In this document: positions 1 through 12,360 of the stretch, piece after piece
How positions within the stretch are numbered: the first letter of the stretch is position 1
How the letters are laid out: every line of letters begins with the position of its first letter
Source: Lepidurus packardi
Taxonomy: Eukaryota; Arthropoda; Branchiopoda; Notostraca; Triopsidae
Direction: 5' to 3'
Assembly (NCBI GenBank): GCA_023053545.1
Contig: JAKZAN010000006.1
Location: 5,337,001-5,401,000 of the forward strand
Length of the DNA: 64,000 nt
Notes under the pieces: generated by a model
The model's database searches: none
Told to the model about the DNA's origin: nothing
The model's input: the letters and a program-made list of their open reading frames with translations, nothing else
Program-made: the position numbers and the translations under genes

Positions 1-445
1 TACTCTTTTTTTAAGATTGCAATCGGGAATTTGTGAGTCTAGGTGTGTGGTGTGTTGTATAGGTATGTATGTATGTTAGTATTGTATATGCTCTGCTCTT
101 CCTTCTTCACAATCCTCGAGAGAGCTTGTCGCTAAAGCACCTGGGCCAACCTGGCTGAGAGACCTTCAGTGTGCAGTCGTCGTTGATCAAGGAAGGAACT
201 TCTATTGTGCTAGTTTATTAAAACACCCTAACGCTTTTCCGTCCGTCTTTCGTCTTGTCTTCCTAGTTCAACTGTGTATTGACTGTTTAAGCCCATCAAT
301 CCCTTCCAACTCCATTAAAACCTTTGCACAAAAATGGTGACGTTTGTTTAAAACCTGCTTTGAGTTTCGGAGCACCAGTTCAAGCATAGGAACACATCTT
401 TAGGAAAATTTTGAAAAAAGACTCGAGTTTCTTCGACAAAGTAGT
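1..445 (+). promoter_or_regulatory. Upstream region and 5' leader of the TSP1-protease gene
   Basis: Non-coding stretch before the protease start codon. No TATA box is evident. An arthropod-initiator-like TCAGT lies at 166-170, which would give a leader of about 280 bases; this is a weak call. Nothing else is recognised. Confidence 0.3.
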
Positions 446-3400
446 ATGCAGTCCCTACGGATCGTCCAGTTAACCTTGCTTCTACTTCTGGGTGTATTGA
501 TAGCAATGTGCTACGGACTTCCTCCACGATTAGAGGAGCAGGCGAAGCAGGTGAGTTTAATCGTTCTAATCTTGATTTCTGAGGGATTGGTTGGAATTTT
601 CAGTGGTCGCAAGCTCTAATTCATACTAATACAGACCTATTTTAGCGTCTGTAGTGGAATGTTGCGGACCCTCACTTACAGGGTATTGAGTAGTAACGCA
701 AAGGCCATGCAGTGGTCTGAGAAACCTTTATAACCTTTTCAAGAAGTGCTAAGGTGTGAGAGAACCAGAAGAGAGAGAGAGATGCCCGGAATGGAGTGTT
801 TTTTTACAGAGCTTAGCCATATAGGGAGTGGTCCTAAAAGCAAAAAGTCAGGCATGATATTGACGCTTTGGTCTGTTATATGTACGTGTACTTACTTCAC
901 TTCCTGTGGGAAGTGTGGTCATCGTTTTCCAACACTCAACGTCCTTGTCAACTTGGCATGAAATTTCGTGACAATGCACACATGGAGCATGGAATCACTA
1001 AAAAGATAAAAAAGAATGGAAAAAACAACAACTTTTAAATACCCCGGAAGGGAGTTCAGTACAGTAAAAGAAACTCCAAAACTCGTATAACTTAGGAACA
1101 CGACATCTTTGTACTGTAAACTTAAACCATCAGCCACCCTCCTTTTTTGTCCCATAACCCAAACAGAGCTCGTTTAAGCTTTTGAAGTCTCTTTTTCATT
1201 CTTGGTAGATCCATTGCAGTTCAGGTGAGCCAAAAAGGGAACTTTTTGGCTCTTTGAAACATCCAAATGCTAAAATACTGGAGAATCTTTAGCTTCCACA
1301 CTTGCAAGCTTGATTTGTGGACCTGTAATCATGTGAAGAGGAAGAAGAAGATGAGTGAAGAGGGGAGGAAACCTGAAACGGTGGTTGCATGATCAGATCA
1401 AACATTTCATCCAAAACGCATGTTGTTGAAATTGCAGGAAGGTTGGACAGGGAACGTAAATTACCTTGCTCGCTTTAACAAGATAATTACTAGGCCCCTT
1501 AAGGGGGCAGGAGGAGGTGCAATGGGGATAACTGAGCTTTCTATTCACATGCAAAGGAGAAAGTTTGGCCTGTCCCAAGTCCTAACTGAGTACCTTATGG
1601 GTCTTTTTTGGATACATAAGCATGTTTTGAGACAGTTGGGAGCTGGCTGACCACCAAATGGTCAAAAAAACGAAAACGAAGATTTAAAGTTGACGGGGGG
1701 GCAGGAGGAGGACAAGCCATAAAGGTGACAAAGTTTGTTGGTACGTGGATGTCAGTTTCACTGACAGTTTTACAACAGATAAGTCTGTCACAACCAGGGG
1801 GTCAAAAGCTTTGGGTCAAGAAGACACACTCTTCTCCATTTCGAGACGTTTCTGGTGGTGAGGGGGTTGGGTGGACAGATAGATATAACCCATATAGGCC
1901 AAAAAAGGTCCTATAGCAAGTCAGGTGTCTGGTCGCTCCACAGGAACTGTCAGTTTTGCTTCCATGGGCCAATTCCACCTGTAATTTATGGAACTACCGT
2001 ATTTTTGCCTCTCTTCTCTCTGTCTCTCGCAGTACCCCTCCTCTTCCCTTTAGCTGTGATCTCTTTTGGGCTCCATACTTAGCAATGCCACCAGCTTAAG
2101 CCAAGTTCATCTTCCCAAACGTTACTTTTTGTAACGAAATCGAAGAAGCTTCTTCCTCTTTGTGTTCTCTGGTCTTGATCTGCTCTGGGAGAGAGAGGGG
2201 GGTCTTCTTCACGTGTTCGAACCACCTTTATTGTCTCGAGCCAGCTAGCCAGGTGTGCAAACACAGAACTACTCCTTACTCGTCGTAAGCAGAAGATAGG
2301 CCACTGGAGAACCTCCCAAAACAAAAGAAGTTTTGAGGAAAAGGAGCTTGAGTTAGGATTAGCTGATGAGGGGCGTCTTTGGCTCGCGTGGGGTGTGCTG
2401 TAGGGGAGATTAGCATCAAGTCTTGTAGCAATGGTGTCTGCCAGATTGTCTTAGAGAATTAAGGGGGGGGGGGGGGGGGTCGATGAAGTCAATGCTGAAG
2501 TATGGCAAGTGCCAAACATTTGATGCCTATATCTACTTGGGCTTTGCGTGTCCTAAGCAAGAAGGCTTAGCTTTTACTACCTGGCCATAACTCGATGAGA
2601 AAGAGAGGCAGAAGAGAGGCGAGGAAGGTAGAGGAGAAAGAGAGAATTAAAGATCCGGTTATTCCGATGGGAGAAATGAAATAGTCTCGCGTCTTATTCT
2701 GCTGCTTCTCGCTCGTCTTGACTTATTTATGGCGCATCTCACCGTGAACTGTCAGTGAAGTCATTTGAAGCTCCAGGCTTTGGCATAGGAAAAGGCCTTC
2801 CTTTTTTTATTTTTTTATTAGTGTAGTTTTTTTGACAAGCTTTATCGAGAGCTTACAGCGTAAACTAATAAAAACAACAGCAAAAAGGGAAATTAAAACT
2901 TGAGTGCATCCAAGTTTCTGTTATTGTATTGGCCTGCCATGTGACGTCATCTAGTGGTTTGAACTTGGGTTGACCACCCCTAAACAGGCCTAAGCCCAGG
3001 TTTTATTTTAGCACATAATGGTAATAGCTTTGGGAGATAGACCACCCATCGTTCCTCTAATGGTGCATTCTCAACACAGACCCATACATGTAATTGACAT
3101 ACGACTTATACAGTTAAGGGATCGTATGTACCCGGAGGTGATGCCCAGTTAAGGGGATAAGTGGCATATCCTGGAGTTGTTAACTCCTAAGATTGTCATT
3201 CTGTCTTGTCCCATTATGGGACAGAATACGCTTCAAAAAATAATTATAAATAAATAAACAACCCAGAAGAAAATGAAGAAAAAACCCACGACGTGACTTT
3301 TATAATTCTTTAATTGGATTTTGGAGTATTCCAAATTGTTGTACAAATGTACCTTTCTTTTCTTAATAAACATGCTTATTTTGTCTATTTGTCCGGCTTT

Positions 3401-5850
3401 TTTCTCTCTGCTAAAGCAGGTCAAAACGCGAATTATGGGGAAGGTACAACGTGAAAACCAGACGACAACGACGTTAGTCAAGAATCATCCCATTAACACA
3501 ACAGAGGGCCCTCCCAAGTTCCACAAGTTGTCGCCTAGCAGATCACATCGCAAAAAGCCCCTCAGCAGTGCAGGTAAACGAAAGATGATTGATAAAGGTA
3601 TAATCTTCTCTTTAGAACCTTTTTTCTGCAAAGAATTCATCATGACTGGTGAATCCAGATGATTGATATGATTTGAGCTTTCCAAGCGAATTCCAAACGG
3701 TGATAAAAAAAAGCAAAAATGCGAATTACTCAAACGAGATACAAAAGAAGAAGGTTCTCTGAGCTTGACGTTGTAATTATAATCCTTGGTGTTGTGGTTT
3801 GCAGGTGGGTCCCGAGTGAATACATTATCCCGGATCGACAACACCATCAGCAAGAGCAAGCGGAGTCATAATAGCAGCGCAGCGGAAACCGAGAGGTTCT
3901 CCGCATGGTCCGCGTGGAGCAAATGTTCGAAAAAGTGTTTGCAGATCCGGCGACGTCAATGTGTACCCGGCCAAGCCTGTGAAAAAATCCCCAATGCTGA
4001 TTTACGCCAACAACGCTCGTGCAGGAAAGGGCGTTGTCGAAAGCCCTTCCATGTGGTCCTACCACCCCGGAAAGAGAGTCTGAAGCAACCTTCCTCGTCA
4101 GACGTTCGCTTCTTGCTCAGTTTGAACTCGATCTTCTACTCGCCCTGGAGTAGGTGGTCGCCTTGCACTCAGTCATGCACTACCTCCAGATATAGGTAAA
4201 TGGAATAGCTGGAGCTGTTCAGTGCGAAACCGAGATACGAGCTCCTTAAGAGTTCAGGTGGAGAATAAGTTACGCTCCCATCCATTTTTTCCTTTAATTT
4301 CTTTTTTGTATTTCCACTTGTACTCTTTCGTCTTAACTAATTCGCGACTGTTTACTATGCAGAACATGTCGCTTCCCCGTCGTGTGCGGCGACAGCGTAC
4401 TCCATGAAGAAGCTTTTTGCTACGCTGAGGGCACGGATTGCGAGAAGTGGTACAGCCACAAGAACAAGTCCAGCGTCCAGGATGAAGGTAAGTCCCTGAA
4501 AGAGTTGAAACAAAGCAGGATTAACTTGTAGAAAATTGTAACCTAAACGCATTCATTGAACTTTAGCAGCGTTGGCTGAGGAAGAAGCTGAGGATTTCCT
4601 GCGCGAACTCACGGAACCCTCGAGCGACGATCTGGATCCCAGTTGGTTCGCCAATGATTGCGGGGTACCTGACGTAACCGGGGCCAACAAGGGACTGAGG
4701 ATTATTGGGGGACGGGAAGCAGCACCCGGAAGGTGGCCGTGGCAGGTGGCCATCCTTAACCGATTCAAGGTTTGATAACTCGCTTGTTGCTTTCACTGTT
4801 GGATTCATGAAGTTCTTAAACTTGATAAATGAAACTCATTTGTCCCTGTTATCGAAAGGTTCCTAGCTAGGTGACCATTTGAGTCGTGTTCGGTGGCTTT
4901 TTTTCAATGACATTTCTTTTCTGACAGGAAGCCTTTTGCGGTGGTACCTTGGTGGGGAATCGTTGGGTACTAACGGCCGCCCATTGCCTCCGGAAACGAC
5001 TCTATGTCCGCGTAGGAGAGCATGACCTCGCAGAGGATGACGGCACAGAGGTCGACTATCGGGTAAATTTGACATAAATACAAAAGTGTTCCAAAAAAGT
5101 TCAGAAAATTATACGACGTGACTCTGGTGACGTCACTGGTCGTGTGGGTTGAGTTTTACGTTTGCGTGTCATGCTAATAAGGTTATTTTTTTTTTCTTTG
5201 TGTTGTTTGGCTTTCCTTTAGGTAGAAGAAGCCTTTGTTCACCCGGATTACGATGCAGAAACCGTTGACAACGATGTAGCGTTGCTCAGACTTCCCGAAC
5301 CTGTTAAGAAAGGCACCAATGTGCGTCTAGCATGCCTACCACGGGCCCAACAGAGTTTACCATTGTCCCAAAAGTGCACCATTATTGGTTGGGGTAAAGA
5401 AAGAAGTACGCATGTCTTTGGAACGGAAGTCCTCCATGAAGCTGAGGTAAGAACAGCTACTACGATAAGAAGAACCTCTAATTGTTATATAATCTGATCA
5501 AGTTTCTATTTCTATTCTATTCTTTTCGTTCTATTTCTATTCTACATTCATGGGATCTTTATTAGGTGCCCATTGTGAAGACACAAGCTTGTAGAGAAGT
5601 CTACGAAGATTATTACATCACTGACAACATGTTTTGCGCGGGCTATCGCAAAGGAAGAATCGATTCTTGCGCGGGGGACTCTGGCGGCCCGTTGCTCTGT
5701 CAAGTGAACGATAAATGGACCATTTTTGGCATTACAAGCTTTGGAGAAGGCTGTGGGAAACGCGGGAAGTACGGAATCTACACCAAAGTTCCGAATTACG
5801 TTTCCTGGCTTCGAAGAGTGATGAGTTTGAACGGGGATTCAGATTCGTAG
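446..5850 (+). CDS. Secreted trypsin-like serine protease with two thrombospondin type-1 repeats
   Basis: Exons 446-550, 3420-3573, 3805-4195, 4363-4487, 4570-4769, 4928-5062, 5222-5446 and 5566-5850 join in phase to 539 residues. The first ATG is followed by a Leu-rich signal peptide (about residues 1-25). A basic linker precedes TSP1 repeat 1 (about 118-165, [11 protein letters not shown]) and repeat 2 (about 205-255, [11 protein letters not shown]). The S1 domain begins at the zymogen cleavage site R302/I303 (RIIGG). The triad is complete: His344 (LTAAHC), Asp388 (DNDVALL) and Ser484 (GDSGGP). Asp478 in the S1 pocket predicts cleavage after Arg/Lys. Cys289 probably tethers the light chain after activation. 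It is likely an extracellular zymogen acting in matrix or haemolymph; its substrate cannot be read from sequence. Exon 5 has a NAGNAG acceptor, so residue numbers after 258 may shift by one. No CLIP domain is seen. Confidence 0.9.
551..3419 (+). other. Long first intron of the protease gene
   Basis: About 2.9 kb between the signal-peptide exon (donor GTGAGT) and exon 2 (acceptor AAAGCAG). It contains a 17-base G run at 2463-2479 and purine-rich low-complexity DNA near 2590-2650. The open frames inside are short and resemble no family. It is much longer than the other introns of this gene, so it may hold regulatory DNA. Confidence 0.6.
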
Positions 5851-6633
5851 AAGCAAAAGGAATGACACACGAAAAGCACACATGTACATAGAGTTGGGAG
5901 GCTCAAAAGATAGGACATAACAATGTATATATAAATCAGACTTTTTTGGTTTCCTTTACATATAGCTAACTGTGATACACTAATGGTTGTCTTTGTATTG
6001 TATGCCATGTTATCCTCTCAAGTTTTTATAAATAAGGGGTTCCAAAAAATGACCCATGTGTGCAGTGAAAAGACGAGAAAAAAACATAAACAAACCACTC
6101 ACTCCACATCGTTTTTGCTTGTTTATGAAAATCATGAGACAAAGCAGCCAGTGTCCTTGTAAAACAATATCTTCTCATTACGACATAGATTATTACAACG
6201 CTCAGATCATAAATGTATGGGAGAACTTGCATGTGCACGGGAAGAAGAAGATAAAACAACAACGATACTAACTATACATATACGGAAGCTGAATCCTAAA
6301 GCTTTGGCGTCCTTATATGTGTGTAAAGAGAGAAAGACAGTTTAGGGTTACAATTTGGCGAGTCATCGTCATCGCCATTTTGAAGGAACGGTTAGTTCAG
6401 CAGATTGCATGGGGAGTTTCTGGGTTATCGATACAAGGTCTTTTACCACACAGTGAGGAAACAGCTTTTGTAGAATAATATTATCTCCATAGAATGTAAA
6501 CGATCCTTCTCACCCCGAGGGCAAACGTATGGCGAGTACCCCAGATAGAGTTGATACGCTACTGCACTTGTATTCAAGGCTAGAATATCTATACCCAACC
6601 TCAGTTACCTAATACTTGATCTTCTGTTGGGCT
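5851..6633. other. Convergent intergenic region
   Basis: Lies between the stop of the protease (+) and the stop of the synaptotagmin (-), so it must hold both 3' UTRs. No canonical AATAAA was found on either strand near the stops. AT-rich near 5920-6300. No coding signal seen. Confidence 0.5.
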
Positions 6634-9154
6634 TTAATGTAAAGGTTGCCATCTCCGAATAGCTAAACCAGGCCTATGGGCCATATCGTGCCATTGATCA
6701 AAGCCTATCTGCGAAGGGGCTCGGTAAGAATTGACGAAGTAACGGTTTCCTAGCGTGACCCGTCCAAGGACCTTCTTTACGCCTGGTTAGAAAGGGTTTC
6801 GAAGGACAGAATTAGCATAGTTTTGTTATGGAAGTTGTAAAGATGGGCTTAATTTGGGATTAGAGGTAAGTTTAAGGAGTTATACCTAGCTTATTCCGGG
6901 TACAGAGCATGATCTGGCATGAGGTTTCCAAGATTCCTAAAGGAGGAAGTAGGAAATCAAACCTTTGTTGAAACTCGGCACAGTTTTTTGTGCTGCAGCG
7001 AACTCCCCGAGTTCTACGATGGGCGATGACCTGCTGTTGCTCGAATAATAGCAGTTTGACGTACACTGTAAATGAAATGGGAACAAGGGGGACACGAGCC
7101 ATTAACCACTTAAGTGTGAACAAGAGGGATGATTGTTTGAGGGTAATAATAGGAGGTAGTTTACGTTTGTCTCGCTCTGTGTGATCTGCCAAGTCTAGGT
7201 TACGAGCGGCGATTACTTCAATGGTAAGTAAACCCAAATCTAGGCCAAAACTGAGGGTGAGCAAAAGCTCTCCTTTGCTTTGATTGGGCAGCTACAATTC
7301 CCACCCGAAAAAAATAAATAAAAAATAATAAGGATTAGTCACGTTGTGTACTTGAAGACGAAGACGAAAGGATTACATGAAAGACTGGTATTTAACCGAG
7401 GAAAAATGTGTACAAAAAGGGGAGCGCGTCATTCCAATTATGTGCGTCATATATCTTAATGACGCACGTGTCTTGGGTACATGATTATACATATTATGAC
7501 AAGGAAAAACGTGTCTGTTGCTGCACCAGCTCGGACCAGATTTCCAGACATATTGTGTATAGGCATTTTTTCGTTTTCCCAAAGCTGATTGGTTCAAATT
7601 TGGAAAGTCCTTTGGCAATGAACTTAACATTGACATTGAAACTATGGATCGGGAGGTTTCGAACACCTTTCCACTAAGAATACTTTAGGAAATTTCTGAG
7701 TCAAGGTTCATTGTTGAATCCGACACCATGATCGTTCATTGTTGGGCTCAAATTCTTTATGAAAGTAATTCGTCAAGTTCATGGTTAGACACCGCGGTTC
7801 GAGGTTTGCCTCAACGGATTGATGGTTGAAAACGAAGGTTTTTTTTTTTAGTGAGAATTCTTTGTTGTGCAGGGTAAGAAAGATAGAAAGACCTTCAGGA
7901 TAGGAAATTCATTCTTGGACAGTTTTTCGATAAACGAGTTGTTGAAGCTCACACTTTTTACCGGAATTTCATGGGATAAAATGGTACTTACAGTTGGAAT
8001 TTTGTACCCGGACTTCTCTAGCAAACACCACGTGACTTTGCGTTTGGCTTCGAAGGTTTGGAGCTCCAGCAGGCCAGGTTGGTTCATGGCAATGAGCGCT
8101 CGACCCAGTCTCACTTTCGACGACGTCCCGGAATGCCCCGAGCCTGGTAGGAAGTGATCTCCATAGTCTAGACGATCTTTGACTGTCAAGCGAATGACTG
8201 TATTCATTAGCTTCTCTTGAAGGACGGAAAAATGGAAGATTTCGTTGTAAAGCGGACTGCTGGTTGTCCTCAATGTACGTGTGGTGAATTTGACCGATTT
8301 CTCAGGTAGTAGTGTGACCTAGAGAAGGTGAAGGGGCTTAAATCCATTGTTATTTTTCTTTTATACATTTGAATCACAAACTTTAACGTAAGGATCAGGC
8401 AATCCTCCTCGGTTTCGTTTGGGAAGGGACAAGGCTCCAATGATCTTGACGTACAGTTCTTGGGAGGCGGCATTGTACTGCAAGGAAATCCCAATCTTAG
8501 GTTCTTCTTCGTCTGAACATTTACCGGGTAGATACAAATCCGGCTGCAAATTGCCAGGGCTGATAACGGTATTGCGGTAATTATAATTGCAACTGGGTGT
8601 CAAGCTGTTATTGTTCCCCTCATTATGATTGTCTGCGTCCAGCGCATTTCCCCCTGGTTTTCCTTTCAGCTCTTTGTTATTATTTCCCAGGTGCTAGAGA
8701 TATAATTGCGTTACGAACCATATAGCCTTTTTCTTATTTATTTGTTTTACGGAAAATAGAAAAAGCTTACAGTGGGAAGTACGAAGGCGATTATGTCACT
8801 GCTCCGGATGACTGGATGGGAACGAATTCGCTGAATTGACCTGGTGGAATGTGAATTTGCACCGTGTGGAAATTGACTGGGTAAATCTTGGAGTGAGCCG
8901 GATCGTTGCAACCGCTGAGATCGTTGATTTCGGCGTCCGCCCATTTTCTTGATCCACATGAATGAACAGCACAATGACGCGAACATGACTGCACAGATGT
9001 AGCTTCCGCCGATGATTACAAGGGCTAATGAACCGTTAGTGAACGACACTGGTTGCTCTTGCTCCAAACTGAGTCCTTCAACAATGACAGGTTTCACTGA
9101 CACGTCCACTTCTAGGTTCTGACCACTAGAAGTCACTTGAAGGAAGGAGAGCAT
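6634..9154 (-). CDS. Synaptotagmin-family protein (TM plus C2A and C2B), probably calcium-independent
   Basis: Minus-strand exons in gene order are 9154-8771, 8693-8382, 8318-7992, 7291-7165, 7065-6886 and 6782-6634. Phases agree and the product is 492 residues, within the usual synaptotagmin range. A short lumenal N-terminus is followed by one hydrophobic segment (about 44-69) ending in Cys and basic residues, as in synaptotagmins. Next come a linker (SPGNLQPDLY), C2A (GISLQYNAASQELYVKII...DPYVKVTLLPEK) and C2B (ELLLTLSFGLDLGLLTIEV...YVKLLLF...KKVLGRVTLG), closing with a WHDM...W helix typical of C2B ends. Several calcium-binding Asp positions are substituted in both C2 domains (for example LPKRNRGG in C2A loop 1, and no DPYVK Asp in C2B). 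It probably acts in vesicle trafficking without calcium sensing, as known for some family members. The start codon is the first in-frame ATG; a further upstream 5' UTR exon is possible. I cannot assign the exact paralogue. Confidence 0.88.
7292..7991 (-). other. Intron between C2A and C2B exons of the synaptotagmin gene
   Basis: 700-base intron, the only long one in this gene (the others are 63-103 bases). It carries two copies of the TTCATTGTTG motif (7707 and 7735) that recurs elsewhere in the window. No extra exon is recognised. Confidence 0.6.
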
Positions 9155-10860
9155 TATTCCGCTCAGTTGGGTACATGATGTAAGCCTATAAATGGTTGAA
9201 CTGGGAGAGAATTACTTGTTTTTTTAAAAAGAGAGTTATTGAACAACGGTTCAGCGGCAGATCTATCCGCCTGCCCTTGATGAAAGCTTCTGTGCAAGTG
9301 TTTGTATAATGGTCTTGAAACGCATCTGACAATTCTCTCCCCCCCGCAATTAATGTGATAGTGATCATAGCACAGGTGGTCTACGGCCTTCGTAAATGAA
9401 TGTATAAGCATTTCGCATCCGCTGTCTTTCTCGCCCCCACCTTTGTATATATACGCATAGGGTGCAGGTGCGTCAGTTTCAAATCAGAAACCTGCCAGAC
9501 CATAATCCGCTTATCCAGTAATAGGCAAGAACAAGCCCTATTTTCTACAAAATATTGTATGGAGTGTTTATTCCTTAATAATCCAATTAAATAGCTTCCG
9601 TCCTCTTCCAACCTTGGAAAAAATCAAGGGGAAACTAATATTACAAGCTACACAAGTCAGTCTCCAGTCTTTTCAATGTCTTACTGACAAAATCTAATTA
9701 ATTTTAGGTACTCAAGGTTAAATGTATTAATTTGTATGGGTTTTTTATGTTAAGTAATAAGTTAGCAAACATCTCCCGTGTATCTTACTGATGTGAGACA
9801 GTTACAGATGGCGCCGATGTTTGTTATTGTTTTGCGAAAGCCATGCTTAAGACAGTAAACAAAGAAGTAGATAGCTAATTGCCGGCCAATTTTTTTGTAA
9901 TTCTATGCTTGTTTTACTTCTGGAAAGTATAATATCTCACCAGAGTTTGCTGTAGTAGCACAATTTCTCGAATCTAGTCTCCAACTGTCGGAACAAGATT
10001 TCTCGAAAACCCCTTGTCATATTTGAACACAATAATGTGTTCACACACCTTAACACAATACACAATAATAAACACCTTAAAGTGTTTTTTTTTTTTTTTT
10101 TTTTTTTTTTAAATACAAAGTATATGAATGAGTTGTGCACTAGCGTGTAGTATGCTTAAGTTTACCGTTAGTGCATTTTTGTACGAAATATACTATTTTT
10201 TTCCAAAAAAGTTGTTAAGAAATCCTCCGTGGTAATAGCCTATACCGAACTAAGGTAGGGGAGCCTCAAGGGTTACGTTCATTTGTTTGGAAATCTTTTA
10301 AGATTTGGTAAGACTGGGTTTACCAGAAGGGGAAGGAAAAGGTGAGGAATAAGACACACAAGGTTCCATAAATAGTGCAAAAGTAGCACTCGACTTTGAG
10401 CTACATCTACATCTACTTGCAACCGGTTTGGTTTGGAAGGTCGCCATATCGCCATGTCGTCGGTCCACAAGGTGTCACCCTACACCTAATATGAGGAATT
10501 CTTATCGCCCGTTACTTGAATACAGTCTACCTGCTCGCTTTCAGACGCTATATAGACCCTTAATTCTATACGTGTTGGGACCAGGTAGGAAACTCCTTAG
10601 GAAACGGTTTTCTTCCGAAAACCTGAGTGCGTTAAAGTGTTACAAGGTCAGTTAAGGAAGACTGCTGTTGACTGGTTACAACACGGATCTCTCCCAAAGA
10701 GGAAGTAGGAAGTGGATGGGAAAATCTGTCTTGCTATTGGTTGATCTAAGGAAGAATAAAGTCAGGGTTAGACACAACAGTATCCGTATGCCAAAAGGCC
10801 AGTGAAAGTACTACTTGTTGATACTAATACTCCCTTTAAGAACGCCCACTATACTCCACC
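9155..10860. other. Intergenic region upstream of the synaptotagmin and the first Gly/Tyr gene
   Basis: Divergent promoter region of about 1.7 kb. It contains a 26-base T run at 10085-10110. No ORF or RNA gene is convincing. The synaptotagmin promoter should lie in the left part and the TATA box of the Gly/Tyr gene at the right edge. Confidence 0.5.
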
Positions 10861-10866
10861 CTGTAC

Positions 10867-10874
10867 TATAAAAG
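10867..10874 (+). promoter_or_regulatory. TATA box of the first Gly/Tyr-rich gene
   Basis: TATAAAAG, 107 bases before the ATG at 10981. The surrounding TATAAAAGGACC is identical to that of the next gene at 12744, which supports a shared core promoter. Confidence 0.75.
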
Positions 10875-10980
10875 GACCATCGGGTAGAAGCATAAAGTCA
10901 GCGGTCATCTGCCCACCAACCATCCAACATCATCCTGTTCTTCTTCTTCTCTTCATCCTTTACGAAACAATCATTTCATC

Positions 10981-11607
10981 ATGAAACTCCTGGTAAACAC
11001 CCCAACCTAATCTTTAACTTTAACGTCATCACTTTTGAGCTGCTTCTTATGGTTTTAAACGTTATATTTCTGCAGATTTTGGCGGTCTTCTGCACCGTTT
11101 TGGTGGCTGCCCTGGCGGCTCCCGCTGAACCTCAACCTCAACGCCAGACTCAAGATTTGCAACCTGCGGACTCTAAAGCTGAAAAAAGAACTTTCGGTTT
11201 GCTTGGCGGACTAGGCGGACTGGGCGGACTTGGAGGATTTGGCGGAGGTATAAATACCTTAACATCTTCTGATTCGAATTGTATTTGTAACTCTTTCTGT
11301 TGATCACGGTCAGGTTTCGGAGGCTATCCGGGCTACGGATACGGATACGGATCCCCCTATGGCGGTTATGGCGGCTACGGAGGCGGTTACGGAGGCGGTT
11401 ACGGAGGCGGTTATGGAGGCTATGGTGGATACCCTTACGGCGGATATGGTAATACATTTATTAGAGATCATAGTTACACTTTTAGAAAAATTGTTAATAT
11501 TAATGTTACATTCTTTAGGTGGTGGATACGGCGGATATGGTGGATACGGCGGATACGGTGGATATGGTGGGTACGGTGGACCTTTCGGCGGCGGCTTGTT
11601 CGGTTAA
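10981..11607 (+). CDS. Glycine/tyrosine-rich secreted protein (cuticle-like), copy 1
   Basis: Exons 10981-10992, 11076-11247, 11314-11448 and 11519-11607 join in phase to 135 residues. The first exon holds only MKLL, an arrangement common in arthropod cuticle genes, and completes a signal peptide (MKLLILAVFCTVLVAALA). A Gln/Pro-rich propeptide-like stretch ending in a basic KAEKR site precedes LLGGLGGLGG repeats and then GGY/GYG repeats to the C-terminus. No enzyme domain or chitin-binding R&R consensus is present. The product is probably structural (cuticle, setae or adhesive secretion) or a Gly-rich secreted peptide released after KR cleavage. The TATA box is at 10867 and the poly(A) signal at 11669. 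Its neighbour at 12832 has the same tiny first exon, so the two are likely tandem relatives. Confidence 0.87.
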
Positions 11608-11668
11608 AAATAACTCAAAACTTCACCATTGTTACGCCTGTATTTAAGAGTGGATTGTTACATAACAG

Positions 11669-11674
11669 AATAAA
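11669..11674 (+). promoter_or_regulatory. Polyadenylation signal AATAAA
   Basis: Canonical hexamer 62 bases after the stop codon of the first Gly/Tyr-rich gene. Confidence 0.75.
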
Positions 11675-12106
11675 TCGTTTTCCTAATATTTCTCCTCTGG
11701 TTTCTCTTAATTAGCTTAAATTGCCACAAGAAATTTAGTTTCATTTTAATTACTTATAGTTATTTAACTTTCCATTTAATGCGCTTGTATTTACTTTCTT
11801 TTTCTTCCCAAACCCAAAGTTAAGACATTTTTTTTCAGACCACCTTCACCACAACAAGGATATTACATATTGCAACACCAAAAACAACGAACCTAAAATA
11901 AGAAATAATACAAATAAAAAAAAAGATTTATGAGACAACAACTTTCATAGCATATACGTGGTGAAACGCTAATTATACCGACGTCACGGGTCCGCTAGCA
12001 GTTTTGCCCGGTTTGCAGCTCCCTTGCGGCGAAAAAGGACATTAATGTACCATTTGTGAGCAGATTTCATCACTGTGACGAATAGTCATGTGTGTCAAGG
12101 TTCGGG

Positions 12107-12360
12107 GAAATACCCTGCGTGTATTTGGATGGTCGCAATAGACGTAGTTAGTCGGTGGTTAGATGGTTACGCAAAGGGATTCATTGTTGAAATACCCTGC
12201 ATGCCTATCTACGGTCGCAATAGACGTAGTTAGTCTATGGTGAGACGCTTACGTAAAGGGATTCATTGTTGAAATACCGTTCGTGTCTATCTACGGTCGC
12301 AATAGACGTAGTTAGACGGTGGTTATAGACGCTTACGTAAAGGATTCACTGTTGAAATAC
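12107..12360 (+). repeat. Tandem repeat, about 82-base unit, three copies plus a partial
   Basis: Units begin with GAAATACC at about 12107, 12189, 12271 and 12354 and share GGTCGCAATAGACGTAGTTA. Two of the unit junctions carry ATTCATTGTTGAAATACC and a third has a one-base variant, linking this array to a motif dispersed through the window. Lies between the two Gly/Tyr genes in otherwise featureless DNA (11.7-12.7 kb). Confidence 0.85.

Noticed and set aside
8791..8994. Alternative minus-strand frame (ADAEINDLSGCNDPAHSKIY)
   Set aside because: Overlaps the synaptotagmin TM exon in another frame. Only the other frame runs from the ATG through the membrane segment to the donor at 8771 and stays in phase downstream.
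11173..11457. Minus-strand Arg-rich frame
   Set aside because: Mirror of the Gly/Tyr codon repeats on the plus strand.
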